Source: Diplocarpon mali (lineage: Eukaryota > Ascomycota > Leotiomycetes > Helotiales > Drepanopezizaceae). Taken from it: DNA of 64,000 nt. Under the pieces are notes generated by a model, which worked only from the letters and a program-made list of their open reading frames with translations, was not told the origin of the DNA and made no database searches. The stretch is taken from assembly GCA_024741835.1 (NCBI GenBank), contig JAENRP010000058.1, positions 116,255 to 180,254 of the forward strand. The letters are read 5' to 3'. The position numbers and the translations under genes were made by a program. Shown here one piece after another: positions 55,679 through 64,000 of this stretch (position 1 is its first letter; each line of letters opens with the position of its first letter).

Positions 55679-56585
55679 CTACTGCTGCTGGGCGAGGGCA
55701 CGGGCGAAGCGGCGCTTGCTGAGGTTGTACTCGATCGCCCGCTTCTTGGCAGCGGTGCTCTGTGTGAAGGCGGCGGATCCGCCGAAGGGGCCGGCGAGGG
55801 CGGCGTTCTGGAGCTTGGCCACGCAGACATTGGAGGCGCCGCCGACCGAGCCGGAGCAGGTCATGCCGGCTGGCATCTGCATGACGACGGGGAAGTCCAT
55901 GGTCTGGGCAGCGGACAGGCCACCGATGCCAATGCCGGGGACGTTGGTGGTGACCTCGGCCTTCTGGAAGGCCTTGGGGTCGGTTCCGCCCGAGGTGGGA
56001 TCGACCATGGCGGTCAGGGGGCCGGCGCCATCTTGGTTGACTTGGTGGAAGGTCATGGTGACAGACCCGTCGTCAGCGGTGGTTGGAAGACCAGAGGAGG
56101 CTCCTGCACCGGTGGCGGCCTTGACGCCTGTCTCGACGGTTCCCTTGGGTGTCTTGGTTCCGCCGTTGGCAGCACGCTCCCCGAGGGAGCGGCGGAGAAC
56201 ATTGGCGGAGTGGATCTCGCGGGCGGCGACGGTGTCGGTGGAGTTTCCGCCGTCACCCATGAAGAGAGCCACCATCTTGGAGGCGTCGACTGGCCCGTTG
56301 GCTGTGCGGCCCAAGGCGGAGGCCTTGGCAGTGCCGAGCTCTTTGTCGCGGATGATGGAGGTATCGGCCTCAGAGCCGCAGGCGGGAGATGCGCAATCAC
56401 GAGGAGTGCCGTCGGCGACTGGATGAGTTAGACCAGGCGGCGCTGCCCGGCTGAGAGGAGTGATGCTTACCTGAGAGAGCTGGCATGGTTACCCCGTTGG
56501 CTCCCTTCACCGAGTCGATGACACCGTGGGCGAACACGTTGGTGGCAGCGAAGGCCACGATGAGGATTGCGGATGAGTATTGCAT
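55679..56585 (-). CDS. Egh16/GAS1-like secreted protein
   Basis: Two exons, 56585-56471 and 56418-55679, with a 52 bp intron, give 284 aa. Residues 1-19 are a signal peptide (MQYSSAILIVAFAATNVFA), followed by HGVIDSVKGANGVTMPALS, the family's mature start. Exon 2 continues VADGTPRDCASPACGSEADT, SIIRDKELGTAKASALGRT, GPVDASKMVALFMG, DDGSVTMTFHQVNQDGAGPL, VPGIGIGG and QMPAGMTCSGSVGGASNVCV. These are hallmarks of the gEgh16 family (Magnaporthe GAS1/GAS2/MAS, Blumeria Egh16), linked in some pathogens to appressorium-stage penetration. It is also present in non-pathogens, so virulence should not be assumed. The ATG before the signal peptide (AAAATGCAATAC) was chosen over one 33 bp upstream. Confidence 0.92.
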
Positions 56586-56784
56586 TTTGAAGTTGGATGT
56601 GTGGAAGTTCGAAGACAAGGAGTGATGATTAGTGAAGGAGGGTGATGCGAGGTGACCGGCGCCTGGCTGGTAATTATTAAGATAGAAGAGGAGTAGAGAA
56701 GAGAAGAAGATGCTGGAGATGCTGTAGAAGTTGATGATGCTGATGATGATTTAAAAAGAGATCTTTGGGCTGGGTCGAGAGTCC

Positions 56785-56796
56785 TACTTATACCAC
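56785..56796 (-). promoter_or_regulatory. Putative TATA box of the Egh16-like gene
   Basis: The minus strand reads GGTATAAGTAGG about 200 bp upstream of the ATG, ahead of a pyrimidine- and CATCATCAG-rich leader. This is a plausible TATA site only. Confidence 0.35.
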
Positions 56797-59276
56797 AGGT
56801 CTCGAAGATCGCCAGGCGAAAGCTTGGTATGCAGAGACCGGATGCCAACACGGCGCGGATGCTTGGGATCGCTGAGCCGGCCAGAGATTTCTGGCAGGAG
56901 AAGCGAAATCTCCGACTCGTTTGGAAACGGTTGTCCTACCACGGCTTCGTGATACGCATCCGAGTCGTGGCGAGAACTGGCAACGCTCCTGCTTGCCGGC
57001 AGGCGATGCTTGACTCGAGATCTGATGGCGGACTTCGAGCTGTAAGATTGGACACTCGGTCGGTGGCGGGCATAGTACGGGCCTGGGACAGACTCGACGA
57101 GGACGAGGCGAAGCCCGCAGGACGGATGACGACCCACGACGAAGCTCTCGTTCCGCGAGTGCACCACGCGTCTGCCATGATCCGTGACCAAACGAAATTC
57201 AGAGTGAACTCAGGGGATATCCATCTTGCGGCGGAGTGCGAGACCCTGGGAGCTGAGGCTCTGCGCGTTTGAGTCTTGGCCTGACAACAAGATCTCGGCC
57301 CACTGGCGAAGATTCGATTGGAGAGATCTGGTCTTGGATGGGCAAAGCAAGGGGCCACCCGACATGGCTGTGTCAGTTGCCTCCGGAATGCCATGAGCTA
57401 CACACAGCCAGGCAGTCCATGATCGCTTCAGTCTCAAACATGCCGCATTTCGTGTAGTGTGTATGTATGGAGCTTGGACGTACTGGCCGGGGAGCAAGCC
57501 CAAAAGTAGGCTCAACGGGCCAAGAGCAGATGTGCCGAGTATCAGCTATTCGTAGCTATTGGGGGCTCTGGGGAGCTCTGGGGAGCTCTTCGTGCCCGTG
57601 AATCGGCGCCCGTGCCGCCACCAGGAAGAGAGTTACTCGTGGTGCCGGATCTCCCAGGGCTTGGACCGTTTGCATCAGTTTTGTAACGCGATAGCGTCGT
57701 CGATTTGCGTGTAGCAGTGTCACCAGCACCGCCCCCTCGACAGAACCGGCCTGCGTTTAGAATCGGACGCGGACTTGAGCGTGAGCCAGATGCTTGAATC
57801 GCTCGCTTGAGACCGTGACAGCGGCCTCGACGGCTCCGGCGACTTCGATATTCATGGCCTGAACGATGTCGAGGCGTTGGCGAAAGGTTCTGGCCTGTGC
57901 TGGGAAAGCTTTTTCAGTGCCGGCTGAACTCAAATCCAATCCAGTCCAGGTCAGGTCATGTCAGGTCGGGTCGGATCCGATCCGATTTCTTCGTGCTCGA
58001 AGGGCTGTGTGATTCTGGTTTCGCTTCTTCGTCTCTACGCAGCTGGCCATGCAATGAACGGACGGGCTTCTCGGTCGGGACTCAGGTGAAGCCGGATCTC
58101 TGAGCAGGGTGGAAAGGGCGCGGAGGGTTTCACATCTGAGAGCGCGGTCGCAAGCTAGTTTCCCACCTCGCTCTCGTAGTCTGAGGCGAAACGTGACCGT
58201 GGGCCAAAGATTCCACCGACATAGAAAACGTCGATGCTGACTGCGTGGCGTCCGCGAATGGCGCGCGTCCTCGCACTCTCTCCGTTTCCCTCCACCAAAG
58301 CCACTCCGTCTCGCCTGCACGCAGACGCAGGTCGAGTCACGTTTTCATGGCTCGCCCACCTCACCCCAGCCATGGACTCTGCGTCACCTGACTTCACCCC
58401 CGTGACGCTGCAACTTATAGCCTCATCCGTTCGCCTCCACGTCGCGCCTCCGGTCACATGTCCGCTATGGTTCTTCTGCCTCTTGTGCATCGCTCCCCTC
58501 CCTCGTCCCCTCGTCGCCCCTCTCTCTCTGCAAAGCCACGCCAACATCCTACCTCCGTCCATCTCTCCGACTTTGCAACTCACCCACCATCGACGGCCAA
58601 TACATCCCGTGCCTTGCGTGGGATCCGCAGTCCTACACTCGGTATTCGATAGCTCTCAGAAAGAGTCCACCACTGCTCTGGACAGCCAGGAGAGATCAAG
58701 GAGCGCTCAAGTACAGATATGGTTTCTCCCGCTTCCAGATTGTCCTCCCTGCGCGCGGGTCCCCTCCGGACAGCTCTGAGCTCTTGATGGTTAGGGATTA
58801 GGACTATCCAACATGGAGTCTCGCTGCTCCTTGACCAAGGTGTTGTGATGGGTGGATACTGCATCTAACCGGCCGACTCACGATCACCGATCTGCTTCCC
58901 ATGGCTCGAGTCTCTTGCTTTTGAGGGTTTGCAGTTCATGTCCCGATCTCAAGCCGAAGCCTGGCCTCCGCCCAAGTCCGGATCACAATTTACAGTACTA
59001 GGGCGATATATCTCCTCATCCCTCGCCGCGCCTTTGCTCTCCGTTCCCTGCCTGCCCTTCATGCAACCCTGTGCAAGTCCTAAACGCCGACGGATACGTG
59101 TTGCAAGCCGTGAGCAGCAAACCCCAAGCCCAGATATGCACTCCCCGTGCCCTCGACTCCAGTCTTGACCGCCGCCGCCGCCGCCGCCGCAACTGCCCGC
59201 TGCCACCTCCGTCCGGCTCTCCTCTCCCCAGCCCCCGCTCCTCTCCTCCCATCTCCGAGCGCCATCGCAGGACCAG
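56797..59276. other. 2.5 kb without a supported gene
   Basis: Frames at 56829-57272 (+, 147 codons) and 56936-57394 (-, 152 codons) overlap antisense, and neither has a motif. A GGGGAGCTCT repeat lies near 57565-57590 and a degenerate pentamer repeat at 57931-57987. The plus frame at 58234-58779 (181 codons) is Pro/Ser/Leu-rich without similarity. Confidence 0.4.
57931..57987 (+). repeat. Degenerate pentanucleotide repeat (AATCC/AGGTC/GGATC)
   Basis: About eleven consecutive 5 bp steps drift from AATCC through AGGTC and GGGTC to CGATC. It is a diverged simple repeat with self-complementary GGATCCGATCC at the end. Confidence 0.65.
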
Positions 59277-59870
59277 TCACGCAAGCGTCTCCCTGCGCTC
59301 GCGCTCCTCACAGCACCGACACACGCCGCCGCCAAACACGCGTGTGTGGCGTCTCCAGCCCTCGGCCAGCACGACCTCGCCCCGGACTTCCGTGCCGCGG
59401 GGGGTCCTCTGGGTGTAGCTGCGCCGGCGGGGAGGCTCGGGACCGCGAACGGGGAAGCCTCCGCGCCCCGGCGCCGAGACTGGGGAGCCGGAGAAGGGCG
59501 CGGGGAGGGAGTAGGCGTCGGCGGAGTATGCATTCGCTCCGGAGGCGACGAGGTCTTGATCGAGGGGGCCGGTTGGAGACGGCCGGGGCGGGGACGCTTG
59601 TACTGTGCCTGGGGTTTGGTTCTGGGTCAGCTTTGGGCTCGGCAGCTGGTGGCGGCTCTGGTCCTGGCCTTTCACGCCGAGTATCTCTGGCTGTTTCTCT
59701 GGCGGGGGTTCTGCTGGCTCTCGCCGCGGAAGGGAAGACACAGCACGCGCCTGTCGTCGCCCCAGCACCACAGAGCAGAGGCCCATGGCTGCGCCCGCGA
59801 GCAGGAGGAACGCGAGCGGGGTGCTCGTCCCCCGAACCACGAGCGCGTCTGGCTCGGCGAGGACTGGCAT
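59277..59870 (-). CDS. Hypothetical single-pass membrane protein
   Basis: A 197 aa intron-free frame starting ATG after CACCCGCC. A hydrophobic segment (TPLAFLLLAGAAMGLCSVVL, residues about 16-35) is followed by a basic patch (GRRQAR) and a long Pro/Ser-rich linker. It ends in GEVVLAEGWRRHTRVFGGGV and CRCCEERERR. The W-x-RHTRVFGGGVC-x-C ending resembles a conserved ending I associate with uncharacterised fungal membrane proteins, which is why this strand was preferred to longer antisense frames (59147-60112 plus). It has a strong GC bias. Function unknown. Confidence 0.5.
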   Translation of the reverse strand: MPVLAEPDALVVRGTSTPLAFLLLAGAAMGLCSVVLGRRQARAVSSLPRREPAEPPPEKQPEILGVKGQDQSRHQLPSPKLTQNQTPGTVQASPPRPSPTGPLDQDLVASGANAYSADAYSLPAPFSGSPVSAPGRGGFPVRGPEPPRRRSYTQRTPRGTEVRGEVVLAEGWRRHTRVFGGGVCRCCEERERRETLA

Positions 59871-61203
59871 GGCGGGTGTATATGTGTCGTGCTACGCTGC
59901 CAGGTATGCCAGACGCTCTCTCGAGCTGGTCTGGCTGGGCCGAGGGGGTGGGATGTGTAGAGGTCGCTGGGTCAGGCCAGGAGACCGGAGTCGAGAAGAG
60001 GGCGATGATTTCGCGGGTCTGGCTGGGTAGACGTGGTATTCTTCTGGGTATAAATACCAGGCCCAGCCGATCGCTCTCACATCCCGATCCAGCGCGAGGC
60101 AGCACGACGTGAGCGCCTCCGATCCGACGCCCCCGGGGCGGGCGGGCGTGGGTTCGGATCGACCTGGGGCGTTGGTCGGAGTAGCGGACTGGGCAAACAA
60201 GACGCAGAGACAGCGACAAGGACCTCAGCCATGATCCGACGCGCCCGTTCGACCAGAAGAGAGCCGAGGAGAGACGTGGCGAGCCGCGAGCAGGCCGGTC
60301 TCTACGGGCATCCTACAGGTGGGTATCGAGCGATACGGTCCGCCCTTACAGTATCCGGGGTTCGGTCTCAATCCACATCAGCGCAGCACAGCGACCACGG
60401 AACCGTTCGCGCCGGGTGGGAGGCGCAGGCGGGTAGGTGGTCTTGCAAGTATACGTCTAGGGTCACCGTCGGTGGCGACTCTGGGAAGGAAAAGCGCCTC
60501 CCCCCCCCCGCATTACGTCCCCCCTCTCGCCGGAACATGATGACTATCGAAGATGTTTCCACCCGAGACAGAACCCGTTCGGCGCCACCTACGCGTCTCT
60601 AGCGCACATCCCACGGCGCGCAGAATACGTTGTCGAAATCGCTCGAGGCTAGCGCACAAAAGCCCCAGCAGGCCCCGTCGTAGCGTCTCGCTAGCGGCCT
60701 CTGTTCAGCCCGGCAGGGATCCCCATTTCGTCAACAACAACAACAACAACACGCGAAGCGAGCGGGCGGCTGGTCCGGACACCGGCCAGATTCATCCTGC
60801 AGTCCTCGGCCGTACAGATTTCCCCAGTAGCAGTTGACGCTCCAGCACAGAGAAATCCGGCCGTCCCACTGCCCTGCTCACAGAGGAAGCCCCCGCGACC
60901 GCTGCTGTCGCGCACGACGCCGCAGGTGGTATTGTCCAGTACGGTCGGTGTGCAGTGTGATTGTGCAGCCCCTGAGCAGCGGCTTGCAGTAGGACGCGTG
61001 CCCGCGCTCGCGCCTGTGCTCGCACGCAGGCACAAGAGGTGCTGGCGAGAGGCTCTGGTCTGGCTCCGGGCCTGGGCCTGGGCCTCGTCTCGCCCCAGCG
61101 CTGCGTTCCTCGGACCACAGGCCCGGCACGTGGAAGAAGTTCTTGGCCCTCTGTCTATCTCGGAGAGTGTAGAGGCGTGACCCGGGGCTGGGTACACATA
61201 CAG

Positions 61204-61254
<51 letters not shown>

Positions 61255-61869
61255 CTACGAGGGACACCTACACAGCAAGAGCAGAGTGCCCCCCTCGCAG
61301 ACCCCCAGCACGAGGAGGGCCTCGGATGCGCGGAAACCTCCCTCTGCGGGCGAGACTTGTCGCGGCAGGTCCCCGGGGCGGGTGCGGGCTCGCGATCTCC
61401 CAGCCGACGCTCGTTCTCGTGCTGATGAACAACACGCCCAGCATACCTCGGGATGCCTGGATATCTCATGAGGCGCTTGCGTCGCATGACCTGGCACGTC
61501 GAGTTCAGAAGTAGGATACCAGGCCTGGGTAGGGGAACAGAGGCTCGGGCATTTCTGTCCACATCCCATTCCACTCTAGTCCACTCCGTTTCACTCCCAA
61601 CCCAGACTACCTCGCCCTGCACCAGGTCATTTCCAGTATGTTATGGCCCCGGCTCGCAGATATGCGAGCCAGACCTCGGAGATCCCTTCCATCACAAGAA
61701 ACCGATCGCCAAGAGAGATGCAGCTGGAGAAACCTTCCATCACCCGCAACCCAAGAGGCCGGGACGGGGTATCGCTAGACGAGTATACACACATGCACAG
61801 GCACCCCTCCGCGCTGTGCTTTAAATCCAAGGACCACTCGACGCCTCACCGGCAACAGCTCGCCCTTCC
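59871..61869. other. 2 kb GC-rich, low-complexity, no supported gene
   Basis: Holds the presumed promoter of the minus gene (minus-strand TATTTATACCC near 60047-60057), an (AAC)6 run at 60733-60750 and a long (AC)n run. Frames on all sides are compositional artefacts of Arg/Pro/Ser-rich GC DNA. Confidence 0.45.
61206..61248 (+). repeat. (AC)21 microsatellite
   Basis: About 21 AC dinucleotides are followed by ATATATAC. They generate false Cys/Val or Thr/His runs in several frames. Confidence 0.95.
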
Positions 61870-64000
61870 CTATTCAGCCGCACCGTCATCCCTCTCGACG
61901 CCCTCGAGCTTCTGGTTCCGCAGGGCCGCCTCCTGGCTCTCGCGGAAGGTCTCCCAGGCCTCGGGATCCTGCTCCATCAAGCGGTGTTTCAGCACACTCG
62001 CCTCGTCTCTCAACTGCTCCAGCACGGCCTGGTCCCCGCGCTCCACGATCTGGCTCCGGATCTCCTCGCCTCCCAGGCCCTCGACCACCGCTCGCAGCAG
62101 CTGAGGATGTCTCGGTGGTTCTCCGAGGCCCGAGGTGCCGTTTTGTTTGTCCCCTGTCTCCGGCTTGAGAATGTCCCGTCGGAATTGTTGGCCAAAACGA
62201 TGCATGCGCCCTTCCTCCTGTGCGAGCGCGCGGCTGGCGATCGAGACGTCTGAGTTGCGCCGGGAGAGCATGGGCCTGATGAGCGGGTTTTCGTCGTCGG
62301 AGGCCTGTGATGGTTCGGGTAGGTCGGCTTCCGGGTCGGCTTCGGGCCCGCTGGCGCGACCGATGCTGGGGGTCGCGCTGGTGAGTCCGGGGACGAGATC
62401 AGGAATAGGGGGAGAGGCGACGGACGACGGGAGGCGCGTTTCGGGGTATTCGTCTTCGAAGCGTTTGATCATGCCTTCCAGGGTTTGGTCTAGGAACAGG
62501 AGGCGCACTGTTTGGTTAGCTTCGGGTTCGTACAGACACTCCTGGGATGACATACTGTAGCTCTGGCGATCGGCGCCCCGAGACTCCTTGAGCAACGCAG
62601 GTTGTAGACGTGCCCGGATCTTGCGTGCGCTCCCCAGCAGGTTCTTGGACATGTCCTTGGCTTTGCCGCCTTGCACAGGCGTCCTCGGGGTCACTGAGCC
62701 GCTGCCACATTCTGTTGGGTGGAGGAGGGGATCAACAGATGCGCGTCTGGAGTCGTTGACCCTGTTTCGCAGGCAGATGCCCAGTGCCTTCACCACGCCC
62801 GTGCCACCAATCACATAATCTTCGTCCGGTGCCGACTCGTCCTCGTCATGGCTCTGCACTCCTTCGACATGGCCAACGAGATGCAAGAGCACATCAGGCA
62901 CAGCTACCTCTTTCTCGCCACCATGAGGCTCCGTGATGGCGGAAGCAGTGTCGCTAACTTCTGCCACAGGGCCTCGCTCCATATTCCAAAGACAGTAAGC
63001 AACGACTTGCTTGGCGAGAGCCTTGACAATGTCGCTCGAATCGGGTGACGGAACCTCGATGTCGATGCAAATAATGGTTTGCGAGACTCGGACAGCGGCC
63101 ATGAGTGATGCATACAGAGCACATGCTTCTTCCTGGGTGGCTTCCTCCTTTGCATTCGCCAGAGCTGCTAGGCCGCGGTTCTCCTTCATATTCACATGAG
63201 CTAGATTTGGGCTCTCCGGCAGGATTTCTGCGAGCGCGATAGCCTGTTCTGAGGTCATCGAGACATCAATGAGATGGATACGCTTCAATGTTGGGATCCT
63301 GGGCAGATATCTGATACGCTGTCAGCACGACTTCGCCCACCATCACGAATATTATCAGTGCACGGAAGTGGCTACACTGGTGAACAGGCGAGTGGCGGAA
63401 AAAGATAGGCGACATTTCTACGAGCCAGAGCGCCGGCATAGTGCTGGGCCGCATGTTCGGCCACCAACTGACCTGGAAGCCGCATTCGATTGGCCAATCG
63501 CCTTGCGCGAAGAAGGGCTGCCAAAGAAAAGAAAAACATATCAAATGCCATCACGCACCTTCGTAGCAGCGAAATCGCACTGGGCTCCGCGTCAAACAAA
63601 CCATGATTCTGCGAGAGATCGATGAACCGAAAATTCTTCAGCTTTACCAACGCTGGGAAAAGGCTCCACAGCGAGTCCGGGGTGAGATTGCACTCCGCAA
63701 TGCTCAGCGCGTAGAGCGCGCTGTCCTCATCTAGAGCCGTCGCTATAACTCCCAGCTGATCTCTGAGGTCGTTGCCGCCCAGGTCGAGACCTTCGCATTT
63801 GCCTTGGCGGATAAAACGAGCTACGTGCTGCATACCTTCAGGCGTGATATGGTTCCCGGCGATGCCCAAGCGGCGTAACCCGGATTTAATGACCCCGTCA
63901 ATGAGGTTCGCTAGCTGTTCGGTGCTCAGGCCGCACTCAGCGAGGTTCAGAAGCTCGAATTCCTTGCCTGCCAACCGCTCACCAATCGCTTTCCCGAGAA
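61870..64000 (-). CDS. LRR protein of the fungal Mhp1 type (5' end outside window)
   Basis: Partial gene. Exons inside the window: 64000-63559, 63310-62556 and 62507-61870. Introns are 63311-63558 (248 bp, long) and 62508-62555 (48 bp). The second is in frame and free of stops, so it could be misread as coding; GTATGT, GCTAAC and ACAG mark it, and its removal gives SYMRLLFLDQTLEGMIKRFE. The N-terminal part is leucine-rich repeats (FELLNLAECGLSTEQLANLI, LRRLGIAGNHITPEGMQHVA, CEGLDLGGNDL, LKNFRFIDLSQNHGL, IHLIDVSMTSEQAIALAEIL). The rest is polar with Ser/Pro and acidic stretches and a coiled C-terminus (DEASVLKHRLMEQDPEAWET). It fits fungal proteins annotated as cell-wall-biogenesis/MAP-homologous Mhp1. 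That name is from memory, and the molecular role is not clear from sequence. Confidence 0.75.

Noticed and set aside
59147..60112. 321-codon plus-strand frame
   Set aside because: Arg/Gly/Ser-rich antisense of the minus-strand membrane-protein frame; no domain, GC-driven openness.
60691..61267. Minus frames with Cys-Val runs (184 and 129 codons)
   Set aside because: The runs are translation of the (AC)n microsatellite.

Overview
The window is nuclear DNA of a filamentous ascomycete (Pezizomycotina). Genes are short and cut by 46-300 bp GT-AG introns. They include an APSES/ankyrin cell-cycle factor, a SAT4-type fungal rhodopsin-domain protein, an Egh16/GAS1-like secreted protein, a LysM protein, a HET-domain relic and UPF1. 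A 12 kb AT-rich block shows the C-to-T and G-to-A decay typical of repeat-induced point mutation (RIP). I cannot assign class or species from the sequence alone.

Layout. 1-2254: the 3' exon of a GH128-like glycoside hydrolase (+) faces a secreted LysM protein (-). 2255-14324: one nested transposon block. An outer Ty1/copia element (2260-14319, minus strand, 240 bp LTRs, TSD TGTTG) is interrupted by an inner full-length copia element (7157-13253, plus strand, 195 bp LTRs, TSD AAAGG), by a solo LTR (6691-6997, TSD ATTTT) and by an 85 bp insertion (5798-5882, TSD GATAG). Both copia elements are coding-dead through RIP. The two small insertions are nearly free of RIP and so look younger. A 23 bp imperfect palindrome occurs at least 16 times inside the two copia elements. 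14325-21127: gene-poor ground with a HET-domain pseudogene, two related hypothetical genes and one small candidate gene.

21128-33757: housekeeping stretch. UPF1 (-) and IMP4 (+) diverge from a 442 bp intergenic region. A DMT-type transporter, a phosphotransferase (APH) remnant and a four-exon MBP1-type APSES factor follow. 33758-48128: a six-exon SAT4 membrane protein, a membrane-anchored M24 metallopeptidase, an acidic hypothetical protein and an AhpC/TSA-like protein, separated by long gene-free gaps. 49376-64000: an ABM-like alpha/beta-barrel candidate, a 113 bp assembly gap, a GPI-type eight-cysteine secreted protein, an Egh16/GAS1-like secreted protein, a hypothetical membrane-anchored protein, and an LRR protein of the fungal Mhp1 type whose 5' end lies outside the window.

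There is no obvious biosynthetic cluster. Four secreted or wall-related genes (GH128-like, LysM, eight-Cys GPI protein, Egh16-like) are spread through the window. UPF1 (mRNA decay) and IMP4 (rRNA processing) are the clearest functional neighbours. The most unusual signal is the recurring 23 bp palindrome in the retroelements, together with the 85 bp insertion bounded by TG...CA and a target duplication.
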